Part shown: piece after piece, positions 20,838-31,031 of the stretch
How the letters are laid out: the number at the start of each line of letters is the position of its first letter
Numbering within the stretch: the stretch's first letter is position 1
DNA from: Lingula anatina
Taxonomy: Eukaryota; Brachiopoda; Lingulata; Lingulida; Lingulidae
Direction of reading: 5' to 3'
DNA: 41,274 nt
Assembly (NCBI RefSeq): GCF_001039355.2
Contig: NW_019776019.1
Span: 1 to 41,274 of the forward strand
Program-made: the position numbers and the translations under genes
The notes under the pieces: model-generated
Told to the model about the DNA's origin: nothing
Seen by the model: only the letters and a program-made list of their open reading frames with translations
Database searches by the model: none

Positions 20838-23655
20838 GCAGTGTGTTCCTATGTCAGAATCTCTTTTTGAAGAATGGAGCTCAGAAGAACTGGATTTTAT
20901 ATGTGGCAAATGTGCATTCAGAGGGAATATGTACAATTTTGAAGCTGCCCTTACTCGCCTTGATTCTACACGAACACCTGAGAAAGCTAAGTCAGAACAT
21001 CATCTTTTGAAGACCTACGGCATCTGTATCCCTGATATTCCCAATGTGCTCATACAACATCCTGAAGACGCTGTATCAAGGAAAATATTGGAAATGTTTC
21101 AACCCATTCTTCTAAAGACTCATTCACCTTTAGCAGTTGGGACAGATGGAAATTGTTTATAAAGAGCTGTCTCACTCGGCCTCTTTGATTGTGAAGACTA
21201 CCATTTACACATTCGTCTGCTGGCAGGAATTGAAATGCTGATGTACAGGGAAGCGTATGATTGCAACCATGCTGAATATTGCGGACAATTGGGACAGGAC
21301 ACTGCTTTCATTGATCTCTACAATAATGAAGTTGTAGCTGTCTGTACACCAGGAAGATGGGCAGGATTAAGTCATATGTATGCCATCAGTGCTGCTCTGA
21401 AGGTGCCTCTACGATCGTACTGCCCACCTGTGCTAAATGATAACTTCCTCTCCACCCCATTGTCTAGACGCATTGCAGGTCGTGGGGTATCCCAAAATGG
21501 TGCTCCAGCTACAGTGATTATGTGGACAAGCTCTGGAACACCTGAAACAGCACATGAATTCCGGCCAGATCACTTTGTTACACTAAGAAGTAAAATAAGA
21601 TCCAGTCACACACCTCCCATAGTTTTGGTGGACTCTGATGAGAATGATACAACTCCCATAGGTTTGGTAGACACTGATGAGAATGATGCAACTCCCATAG
21701 GTTTGGTGGACATTGATGAGAATGACATTCTGTCACAGCCTGTTCCTTCCACTACCCACGATCCCAGTATTACTGATAATTCCTCTGCATCACCAAAAAA
21801 CCACAGCTTTGAGACAGACGACCCGTCACTGGAGGTAGAACCTGAGCTTGTTGGTGCACCTATCAACAAGTATATGGAAGCAGGTGATATCATCGAACTT
21901 TTACAATCATTGCCAGAGACTCTGAATCACATTCCTGATGGGAGAAAAGAAAATGTTCGCTTTTTGGTTGACAACAAGGAAAATGAAGAAAGACGTAGTG
22001 AAGGGAAAAATAGTCAGTTCGTTGATGACTGTGGGGTGTGGCAAAATAGTAACTCCCCTGTAACACATATGGGTAGAAGAGATGGAAAATGGACAACAGT
22101 CCTGCTCAAAGATGGCCAGTACTACACGGAAAAACGCTCCAATGGCAAAAAGGTCCTTTGTCTTATGAAAGACCAACCAACAGAGGTTGTCAGACTGCAG
22201 CGAAATTATGCCACGCTAAAAAGAGACAGTACGTACAAGAGAAGGATTTCTTGGATTAAAGGAATTCCTGTGGCAATTGTGGAATACATCGGTAAACTGC
22301 CACCACCAGCTCCACATGGGGGGAATGCAGCCAAAGGGGCGCCTCCTTATCAAAGAACTGCAAAGCCGGTACTAGAAAAGATAAGGGAACAGGCAAAAGG
22401 AGGTAAAAAGCCGAAAGAGATTTACGAAGAGATGATAATAAGTAATGATAATGAAAGAGACAAACCAGCCGATCTTAGACAGGTTCAGAATACTGTTTAT
22501 CAAACCAAGAAGAAGCAGGAAAGCAGAAATTCAACGGGAGCTGGGAACCTTGCAGCTAATTTCAACTTTTTGCATACCAACATGCACAGCCACCCTTTCA
22601 TACAAAGCATAGTGCACTCCTCCCAAAAAGTGCCATCTATCACCCTATTCACAGACAAACAGATAGCAGACTTAAAAAGATTTTGTTTCTGTGGCCAGGA
22701 ATCTGAATCCGCCATCCTTGGAGTAGATAAAACTTTTAATTTAGGTCAGTTACATGTGACAGCAACTTCTTTTAAGAACATTTCTTTGAGGAGAACAAGC
22801 ACTAATGAGCATCCCATCTTCTTAGGACCCATTCTCATTCATGGCAATTCTGACTGGCAGACATACGCCCAGTTTTTCTCAACAATAGCAATGCAAGTGG
22901 ACAAAACAACACAGGGGCCAATTATAGGAATGGATGATGAGAAAGCATTGAAAAAGGCAGTGGAATTTGCTTTCAGTAATGCAAATATCATTAGTTGCCA
23001 ACGACATCTGAAGGCCAATGTAAGCAAGAATCTGCAAGATATTGTTGGTGCCCCGTTGCATGCTAGAAAAGAAATCAGTAGCATTTTATTTGGAGAAAAT
23101 GGGTTGTCTGCAGCCGACAGTGTGGTCATGTTTGACATCCGCAATGAATACGTAATAGAGCAAATCAGGAAAACAGTGCCTACATTTGAAGGTTATTACA
23201 ACCAAAGGATCAATCCACTGATAAGACAAAATGTCCAAACAATCATTGACAGGCCGGAAGTGCACTCAGGATGGACTAATAATAATGCTGAATCAGTAAA
23301 TCACATGCTTAAAATGAAGGTCCAGTGGAGTTTACAAGACATCCCAACCCTGATCAATTCTCTTCATCAGTTAGTCCAAGCTCAATATGTAGATGTTGAA
23401 AGAGCATTGATTGGGAGAGGACAGTTCAAGCTTGATGCCAAATTTGCCAATTATGCTGTAGAACGATCCATTTGGAATGACAAGACAGCAGATTCCAGGA
23501 CCAGACACATTATGAAATTCTTGAGAGAACCAAAGTTCCACAAACATATGGCTTCTTATGATGGCTTAAGTGTACTTACATCTGCAGCAAAAGGAAGGAA
23601 GCCTAGTCAGACAAAAAGGCGACGAGCAGCAAAAACTGTTTCATTCAAGCAATAA
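20838..23655 (+). pseudogene. MULE transposase exon 2: PHD end, OTU domain, SIM-like repeats, DDE transposase; one internal TAA
   Basis: The frame continues from exon 1: RQCVPM ... FICGKC completes the PHD finger. An OTU cysteine-protease fold follows: TDGNCL with the catalytic Cys, then TAA at 21160-21162, then RAVSLGLF in the same frame, GRWAGLSHMYAISAALKVPLRSY, and DHFVTLR with the expected His. A linker holds three PI[VG]LVDxDEND repeats (21616-21726). The MULE core counts from Met at 21235: Asp498 (GVDKTFNLG), Asp567 (GMDDEK), CQRH at 588-591 and Glu686 (TNNNAESVNH), with a basic tail KGRKPSQTKRRRAAK. Everything after the TAA is open for 831 codons to 23655, so the stop looks like the only lesion and recent. 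As written, the first product is about 140 residues, with the transposase cut off. Confidence 0.85.
21160..21162 (+). other. In-frame TAA directly after the OTU catalytic Cys-Leu
   Basis: The OTU family usually has an aromatic residue between Cys-Leu and Arg-Ala; here the codon is TAA. The frame is open on both sides. A single base change, a sequencing error or readthrough would each explain it. Confidence 0.85.
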
Positions 23656-23675
23656 TAAGATAGCACAAACTTTGT

Positions 23676-24170
23676 TGAAGTGCAGAAGCATGCTGAATAT
23701 ATTTTTTCGCCATAGTGTGTAGCAATAATTAGAAGTAGTATTTTGTCAGTGTTGAAATTATGCATCAGATTTAATTTGGTAATGAGGCTAGTTGGTACAA
23801 ATGCCACTTTGTATTTATTGTTTGAACGTACATTTACTCATTTTAGAGCAATGTTTTCCTGAGTCATGCTGAGTATATATTTTTTCACTGTGGCCTTATA
23901 ACTATTAGTGTGTAGCAATATCTAGTAGTAGCATTTTGTGAATCTTCTCAGTGTTGAGATGAATTTGAAATACAGGTATGCATCAGATTTAATTTGGTAA
24001 TGAGGCAAGTTGGTACAGATGCCACTTTGTATTTATTGTCTGAACATACATTTATTCCTTTTTTGAGCAATGTTTTCATGAGACATATTTTTTTCATATT
24101 TTTTCACCATGGCCTATTAATCAGTAGCATTTCATTAGTCTTGTGAGTTCTGAGATGAAAGTGCTATTTC
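23676..24170 (+). repeat. ~218-bp tandem repeats after the transposase stop
   Basis: GCATCAGATTTAATTTGGTAATGAGGC occurs near 23763 and 23981 with matching surroundings (GCCACTTTGTATTTATTG, GAGCAATGTTTTC, TTTTTTCAC, GTAGCA). A partial third unit follows. It lies in the 3' UTR; a candidate AATAAA is at 24426-24431. Confidence 0.75.
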
Positions 24171-24983
24171 AAAATTAAAGATTACATCATGCTAATTTAT
24201 TATAATTGCCATTTCATTCACATAACATTTGAGTTGCAATTCATTTGTATTTTTGGAAAACATGATTTAGTTATATTATAGAATATAGCATTTTAATTTA
24301 ATACATGCAATTTAAAGTACCAATTTATTTAAGATTGTATTCTTTCATTGCGGGTGTGAACTCCATAGTTTTGGAATTTCTTTCATAATTGTTACTGGTG
24401 CGTCATTAGGAATACATTGGAACTCAATAAATTTTCTTAAAAACATGCTCAATATTTGGTGTATGAATGGATGAAAAATGTGCAATATTTGTTGTACAGA
24501 TGCATGAAAAATCTAAGCTCTAGATGAATTTTTAAACAAGAAGAATATTACAGCTTTTGATGATCTACCTTTATCAGTTTGTATTGATACCAACCAGTAT
24601 GATTTTTTTTTACTGAAAGTGATATTGGCTCTATACAAATAGAAAAATAAATTTAGAACTAATCCCCTTAAACTAACTGTGGGTGTTAAAATGAACTTGT
24701 TGATACTTATAAAAATATTGTCATTTACCAATGTTTTATGGTAATTTCCCCACAAAAATGAAAGGATACCTGTGCTTTGAATTAAAAAAAAAAAAAAAAA
24801 AAAAAAAATTGGCACTCAGTCTTTTAGTGATAAATTTTGTTTAGAAAAAGAGACGAAATCTTCAAAAGACAATTTTTTTTTTAGAAAACACCTAATACTT
24901 ATGACATTTTGTTTTCAACTCTTGCTATTAAACCCAATTTATAAATTTTGTCCGTCATTTTAGAACCAAGGATAAAAGACAGG

Positions 24984-25076
24984 CCCGTAGCCAGGGGGGG
25001 GGGGGGGTTCGGGGGGTCAAAAGGTCCACCTTTTTGAAAAAGAGAACCACCCCTCTGAAAATGCTGGCTACGGGCT
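24984..25076. mobile_element. Small inverted-repeat element with GCCCGTAGCC ends
   Basis: GGCCCGTAGCCAGGGG... and ...GCTGGCTACGGGCTT are inverted ends around a G-run and AAAGGTCCACC/GGTTC-type sequence. The same insertion is present in the second MULE copy (about 27514-27602), with a shorter G-run, so it predates their separation. Confidence 0.6.
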
Positions 25077-25336
25077 TGAAAGAGAATAAAATTTTTGTTA
25101 ATTTATAAAAAGGGGAAAGAGAGTTGTTTTATTGCATTTTAAATACCAAGCACAATACCCCGGTAGATTTGCAATTTTTTTCAAAGAAACAACGACTATT
25201 TTTAAATTTTTTTAGCTCAGTTTTTCAGGGATATTCTTTCAAAACGTCTTCAAAATGACAAAACCTTTGCTAAATTTATATCATTTGTAATATTAATGAG
25301 GAGACATTTAAAATTTCATCCACTTACGTATATGAA

Positions 25337-25685
25337 GTTCTAGATATAAAACCCTTCAATCTTCTTAGTTTGCCAATATCTGTCTGCAGTATTGTCTGCA
25401 GTTTGTATGTTGTCTGCTAGAATCACTAAGATAGGTGGCGCTTCACAAGACAGGACACTAGATCCGGCTACGGAAATCCAAGATGGCGGACGAAGTTTCG
25501 TATTTGAATATTTGTGTATTTAAACCACTGCAAAGTGACTGGATTTCTTATTTAAGGGCATTTCAAGCACTTTTGGTATCATATTAGACATATATGACCC
25601 TCAATATCTTATCATTACTTCAATTAACCTGTCTTTCCTTGTCTTTTCGCGTCTTTCCTTGTCTTTCCGCCTTTAAGTATAACCG
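25337..25685 (-). repeat. Right terminal inverted repeat of the MULE
   Basis: Reverse complement of the left repeat. It contains CCAAGATGGCGGACGAAG (YY1-type core) and ends in pyrimidine repeats GTCTTTCC(T/G). The last bases CTTTAAGTATAACCG are shared with the second MULE copy, which fixes the outer limit at 25685. Confidence 0.88.
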
Positions 25686-25694
25686 GTTAATAGG
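25686..25694. repeat. Right 9-bp target-site duplication of the MULE
   Basis: GTTAATAGG, identical to 13459-13467. The bases just outside differ (A on the left, T on the right), so the duplication is exactly nine. Confidence 0.88.
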
Positions 25695-26078
25695 TTATCA
25701 TAGAATCAAATATTCCTCTTTTCAACAAGTTACTTCCATTTTTATGTACAGACACAGAGTTATTGTGTTGGAAATCTAATCTGTGTTTGTAAAGTCCACT
25801 TTTCTCATCCTGAAACGCATCTCTACTGGTATGTACAGCACAGTACTGTAGTTTGGACGAGCAGATCTGCCTTTTTATATTCAGATTGTACATGTACTGG
25901 TATCTTACAGTATGTGTTCAGTTGTATCATTATCATCACATCTTTGGCAAAAAAAAAAAAAAAAAAAAAAAAAACTTTCCCCTCCAGAATGATTAAGTAG
26001 AAGCTGCATTTTTTCACGTTTTATATCATCTGTACTCAAGATGTTCCATTGGCCACTTATAATCACAGGAACAGTATC
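25695..26078. other. Short non-coding stretch between the two MULE copies
   Basis: No gene is seen. It includes a 24-bp A run (25950-25973) and ends at the N at 26079. Because of the N it is unclear whether this is true flanking DNA of the first insertion along its whole length. Confidence 0.5.
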
Positions 26079-26079
26079 N

Positions 26080-28200
26080 TAAAAAGGCGACGAGCAGCAA
26101 AAACTGTTTCATTCAAGCAATAATAAGATAGCACAAACTTTGTTGAAGTGCAGAAGCATGCTGAATATATTTTTTCGCCATAGTGTGTAGCAATAATTAC
26201 TAGTAGTATTTTGTCAGTGTTGAAATTATGCATCAGATTTAATTTGGTAATGAGGCTAGTTGGTACAAATGCCACTTTGTATTTATTGTTTGAACGTACA
26301 TTTACTCATTTTAGAGCAATGTTTTCCTGAGTCATGCTGAGTATATATTTTTTCACTGTGGCCTTATAACTATTAGTGTGTAGCAATATTTCGAAGTAGC
26401 ATTTTGTTAATCTTCTCAGTGTTGAGATAAAGTTGAAATACAGGTATGCATCAGATTTAATTTGGTAATGAGGCAAGTTGGTACAGATGCCACTTTGTAT
26501 TTATTGTCTGAACGTACATTTATTCCTTTTTTGAGCAATGTTTTCATGAGACATATTTTTTTCATATTTTTTCACCATGGCCTATTAATCAGTAGCATTT
26601 CATTAGTCTTGTGAGTTCTGAGATGAAAGTGCTATTTCAAAATTAAAGATTACATCATGCTAATTTATTATAATTGCCATTTCATTCAAATAACATTTGA
26701 GTTGCAATTCATTTGTATTTTTGGAAAACATGATTTAGTTATATTATAGAATATAGCATTTTAATTTAATACATGCAATTTAAAGTACCAATTTATTTAA
26801 GATTGTATTCTTTCATTGCGGGTGTGAACTCCATAGTTTTGGAATTTCTTTCATAATTGTTACTGGAGCGTCATTAGAAATACATTGGAACTCAATAAAT
26901 TTTCTTAAAAGCATGCTCAATATTTGGTGTATGAATGGATGAAAAATGTGCAATATTTGTTGAACAGATGCATGAAAAATCTAAGCTCTAGATGAATTTT
27001 TTAACAAGAAGAATATTACAGCTTTTGATGATCTACCTTTATCAGTTTGTATTGATACCAACCAGTATGATTTTTTTTTTACTGAAAGTGATATTGGCTC
27101 TATACAAATAGAAAAATAAATTTAGAACTAATCCCCTTAAACTAACTGTGGGTGTTAAAATGAACTTGTTGATACTTATAAAAATATTGTCATTTACCCA
27201 TGTTTTATGGTAATTTCCCCACAAAAATGAAAGGATACCTGTGCTTTGAATAAAAAAAAAAATTGGCACTCAGTCTTTTAGTGACAAAATTTTGTTTAGA
27301 AAAAGAGACGAAATCTTCAAAAGACAATTTTTTTTTTCAGAAAACACCTAATACTTATGACATTTTGTTTTCAACTCTTGCTATTAAACCCAATTTATAA
27401 ATTTTGTCCGTCATTTAAGAACCAAGGATAAAAGNGACATTTTGTTTTCAACTCTTGCTATTAAACCCAATTTATAAATTTTGTCCGTCATTTAAGAACC
27501 AAGGATAAAAGTTAGGCCCGTAGCCAGGGGGGGTTCGGGGGGTCGAAAGGTCCATCTTTTTGAAAAAAGAACCACCCCTCTGAAAATGCTGGCTACGGGC
27601 TTGAAAGAGAATAAAATTTTTGTTAATTTATAAAAAGGGGAATGAGAGTTGTTTTATTGCATTTGAAATACCAAGCACAATACCCCGGTAGATTTACAAT
27701 TTTTTTCAAAGAAACACAACGACTATTTTTTAATTTTTTTAGCTCAGTTTTTCAGGGATATTCTTTCAAAACGTCTTCAAAATGACAAAACCTTTGCTAA
27801 ATTTATATCATTTGTAATATTAATGAGGAGACATTTAAAATTTCATCCACTTACGTATATGAAGTTCTAGATATAAAACCCTTCAATCTTCTTAGTTTGC
27901 CAATATGTCTGCAGTATTGTCTGCAATTTGTATGTTGTCTGCTAGAATCACTAAGATAGGTGGCGCTTCACAAGACAGGACACTTGATCCGGCTACGGAA
28001 ATCCAAGATGGCGGACGAAGTTTCGTATTTGAATATTTGTGTATTTAAACCACTGCAAAGTGACTGGATTTCTTATTTAAGGGCATTTCAAGCACTTTTG
28101 GTATCATATTAGACATATATGACCCTCAATATCTTATCATTACTTCAATTAACCTCTCTTTCCGCGTCTTTCCTTGTCTTTCCGCCTTTAAGTATAACCG
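26080..28200 (+). mobile_element. 3' part of a second, nearly identical MULE copy
   Basis: 26081-28200 follows 23613-25685 almost base for base. It starts with the last 13 transposase codons (RRRAAKTVSFKQ and stop), then the tandem repeats, the GCCCGTAGCC element and the right TIR, ending CTTTAAGTATAACCG at 28200. Its right flank (CTCCAGTTT) differs from that of the first copy, so it is a separate insertion or allele. The left part is missing at the N at 26079. An N at 27435 is flanked by a perfect 76-bp duplication, which looks like unmerged contig ends. Confidence 0.85.
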
Positions 28201-28295
28201 CTCCAGTTTCTGGTTGCCGCGGCCATTAATCTCGCGCTGTGAAAATCGGCGAGATTAGTCAGGTAATAAAAGCACATGTGCGAACAAAGAAAATA

Positions 28296-28627
28296 ATGGC
28301 GTCGGCTGGAGAGTTAAATCAGGCGGTGGAAACGCGCTACTTATATGATTAAGACGAGCCTAGCCGTCAGTACCGGATATTGTTTTGTGACCTTGAGGAG
28401 CAATTAGGTTTGGTCTTTGCGGCACGCATGAACAGTAGTCGAACTACCACACCTGGGTCTTTTGTTTTTGACAACTGTTCACTCGTCATCGAGGCGCTTG
28501 TTCAAGACTACAGGCTGATATCTACTAGTACTACCAGTGGCTTCATTAGTAACGTTCCCACAATACTTAGTTTGATGTCTGTGCGTACATACCCTGAAAA
28601 AGTCAGCCTCGCTGACGAGAACAATGG
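28296..28627 (+). pseudogene. Unidentified coding-like segment with an early stop
   Basis: I do not recognise it. ATG at 28296 opens MASAGELNQAVETRYLYD, then TAA (28350-28352), and the same frame stays open for about 90 codons (DEPSRQYRILFCDLEEQLG, then FVFDNCSLVIEALVQDY) up to the N at 28628. GC content and codon texture are higher than in the flanking DNA. It could be the first exon of a cellular gene, a TE gene, or a chance ORF. The segment after the N (28634 onward) has no clear continuation. Confidence 0.35.
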
Positions 28628-29147
28628 NTGACACGACTTGTGTCAACGCAAATTTGTGAAGGAGAAACAAGGGTTGATGCGTGTTTTATGTCAATGACAG
28701 TTGACATAACTAAGTGTAGATGAGGTAGACAATCAAAACAGTGTTTGCCAAGAATGTAAGCATCGTTTTGTTAGCATCATTTTTTCACTCCCTCATAACC
28801 TTGCATTTATGTTGGTAGGTCACAGAGAAGGAAGTGTCAGAACTTGAAAACAGAACTAGAGGCCAAAGTTAAAGTCGAGTGTGGCATGAAGAAAGATCAT
28901 GGAGAATAACAGCATCGAGGTAGGTGTGCAAACGAAAATAAGTTTGCTAGTTTTTTACTTGTTCAAAAGTCTTGTATCAATATCATGTCATAGCTTGAGC
29001 TACTATATGTACCTGTAGTTGCATTTTAGTACAGAAATACAAGTTGTGAGATGATATATCATGGTTTGAAGGTCAAAATTTAATGCTATGAATGTACAAT
29101 TTCATTTTGCATTTGAAATACAAATTGAAAAGAAGAGTAAAAAAAAC

Positions 29148-29726
29148 CTATCTCACTAATTTAATTTCATCATTTTTTAGGTTTGGTGATATTTTGAACG
29201 CAACCAAAAGACGAGACAAGGACAAATTATGCCAGTCACTCCTGTTTACCCATGAAGTCAATACTCCATATTTCTTATAATTTACAGACATATAGTCGTC
29301 AACAATGTCACATTCTGGCCAAATGTTCATTTCACTGAGCTGGAAAAACATAAAGTTGATCCATGTGCTTATTATTTCTGACACCATTGTTACCGATAGC
29401 TTGAAACGGAGAGCTAAATAATAATTGTCAAAGGCTTGTCTCCATTTAATAATGGTATAAAAACATTGGTCCTCTGGTGACAAACATTTGAAATTCAAGT
29501 GGTGAGCTGCTGGCCCAAGGCAATTGAAAAACAACATGAAGTGTCCAAAATGACTAAATCCAGTTAGATACTGGGCAGCCTTTGCATTTTTCTGGTACAG
29601 CATGATGCTTTCTCTTGTGTCTGATGGTGTAGTGATATCACACTGGGAAGCTGTACTTTCTTTTTGGCTCTCACCAGGGCAGTCTTCATGTTTGTCTTCC
29701 ACTGCTTCATCTGCTTGAGACTCAAC
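29148..29726 (-). pseudogene. Decayed THAP/ISL2EU-type transposase, helix-turn-helix exon
   Basis: The acceptor CCTATAG precedes GTTGAGTCTCAAGCAGATGA (29726). The exon reads VESQADEAVEDKHED, then KCLSPEDQCFYTIIKWRQAF, NYYLALRFKLSVTMVSEI and STWINFMFFQLSEMNIWP. This matches the helix-turn-helix region that precedes the DDE domain in THAP-containing DNA transposases (ISL2EU/DDE_Tnp_4 type). After DDYMSVNYKKY the match ends, and the catalytic domain with its first Asp is not found in 28200-29148. The element is therefore truncated. Confidence 0.65.
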
Positions 29727-29953
29727 CTATAGGATACAACAAAAAATAAATACAGAAGTTGATAACTTACACAAAGAAAAATACTTCATGTATTAATTAA
29801 CACATAGAATCGGTGTAGATGACAGAAATGACGCAGATCTGACTGCCTCTTTAGTGCGTCTCTAGTATTTCTAGTATTTACACAGATAATTATACAAATA
29901 AAAAGAAACATTTTATTTATAAATTTGTTATTATACCATGCGTTATATTTACC

Positions 29954-30110
29954 TCCACTTCATGAATATAATCAGGAGCTGTTGGTACTGTCACCGGATC
30001 TGATACTTTGCGGCGTCTAGACGGCTAGTACGTGATGATGGTACGTCTTTCACTTTATTAAATGGAAATATGGATGGAAGGCCCTATCGTTCCTGGCTTC
30101 AGTCTTTTTC
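29954..30110 (-). pseudogene. Linker exon of the same THAP transposon, frameshifted
   Basis: In shifting frames the minus strand reads KPGTIGPSI, FNKVKDVPSSRTSR and RRRKVSDPVTVPTAPDYIHEVE, followed by the donor GTAAAT (29953). The 'G-x-I-P-S-I-F-P-F' type motif after a THAP finger is usual in these transposons. Frame changes show decay. The boundaries are approximate. Confidence 0.4.
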
Positions 30111-30452
30111 TCTCATCTGCAAAAGGAGTGCACATAACGATTATTAATACAATAAAAATCAAGTTGTCTTAATTTGAAAACATGGCCTTTAAAAAACCTC
30201 ATGGATTATCACATAAAAACGAAGAAATAATTGTAGTGGCTGGTCGGGGTTGACCCGGGCTCGGTAGCTTAGTCGGTAGAGTGTTTTCTCCCCCCAAATC
30301 GCTACATAATGTTAGGTGAAGAATGTCTTTAAAATTAACATTTTAAGCACGTTAAACGACATAATTACTTAAACATCGATAACAAAGACCTAATGAATAA
30401 GCTGACAAACTCATTATTAATACTAAAAGCGACAACAGCAAGTATAGCTTAC

Positions 30453-30647
30453 GTAGAAGTGTAATCTTCCTCACGAAAGTGGAGGAAACAGACATTGTCA
30501 TGTGTCTTTGGTTTCCATAGTGTTTTTGATGTAGAATAAACCCCCTTGATGGCAACTCTCCACTGGTAACTCAGCTTTGTGTCTTTCGGAAAAGAATAAC
30601 CTCCTGTTGACGATGTTCATTCCGGAACACAACAGTATCCTGGCATT
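30453..30647 (-). pseudogene. THAP zinc-finger exon with internal TGA and frameshift
   Basis: ATG at 30647 starts MPGYCCVPE, then TGA at 30620-30618 where a zinc-binding Cys is expected, then TSSTGG. A one-base shift leads into YSFPKDTKLSYQWRVAIK, KTLWKPKTHDNVC and LHFREEDY, the THAP pattern (FPKD, W..AI, W.P, VC..HF). The donor GTAAGC is at 30452. With the exons at 29954-30110 and 29148-29726 it forms one decayed transposase gene. Confidence 0.65.
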
Positions 30648-30861
30648 ATTTAGAGCGCTATTTACAGCGTCAGATTAAAAATGAAACTGCAAACACGCGA
30701 GAAAGTACGCGCATGCGCAAAAGTACCCCAACTAAAGCACGCGCGCCACCCAGTGGTGAAAAAAACTGATAGCCCCATTGTGAGGTTGAATGTAATCACT
30801 CAGCTAGGCACCTGGAGTAAGACTTATAGGCCTTGCTGAACATGCAGTATGTAGCATAGGA

Positions 30862-31031
30862 CGCATTTGGAATAAAGGACTATCCGAGGGTCAAATATGG
30901 CCGACCAACTTGAATACTTCCCCACGGGATATCTGTTCAATGCCTATTAGCGGATTACTAGATGGCATGCTTTGTAGTGGGATGCCATATTTGACCCTCT
31001 GACTAGTTAGTCCCCTATTTTGAATGAGGCC
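30862..31031. mobile_element. MITE-like element, family B
   Basis: Inverted arms 30862-30901 and 30984-31031 share GGACTA, CCGAGGGTCAAATATGGC / GCCATATTTGACCCTC and CATT(T/C). A related copy (38740-38917) has the same arm order (CATTCAGAA, GGACTAACAGAT, ATATGGC) and a similar centre (CCCCACGGGATA against CCCCGTAGGGAATA). Confidence 0.6.

Larger units (their letters stand above)
13468..25685 (+). mobile_element. Complete Mutator-like element (MULE), 12,218 bp
   Basis: It is bounded by ~350-bp terminal inverted repeats (13468-13812 and 25337-25685) and a perfect 9-bp target duplication. Inside is one two-exon gene (15576-15673, 20838-23655) for a PHD-OTU-MULE transposase, interrupted by a single TAA. 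The rest is non-coding: a 5.2-kb intron, a ~380-bp direct duplication in the 5' part (14116-14497 and 14988-15368), ~218-bp tandem repeats after the stop codon, and a small inverted-repeat insertion near 24984-25076. The matching duplication and well-kept repeats suggest a fairly recent insertion, about 200-280 bp upstream of the probable ECSIT 5' exon. Confidence 0.9.

Noticed and set aside
21606-23144. Several reading frames of 60-101 codons antisense to the transposase exon
   Set aside because: Shadows of the plus-strand coding frame; no start context, motif or splice support.
24513-24815. 100-codon minus-strand reading frame (also in the second MULE copy)
   Set aside because: Composed of A/T-rich 3' sequence of the MULE with a homopolymer run; shortened in the other copy by a homopolymer length change, so not under coding constraint.
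30248-30290. tRNA-like stretch with an A-box match (TAGCTTAGTCGGTAGAGTG)
   Set aside because: No B box or acceptor stem at the right distance, and the downstream sequence does not fold as a tRNA. At most the relic of a tRNA-derived SINE, too weak to annotate.
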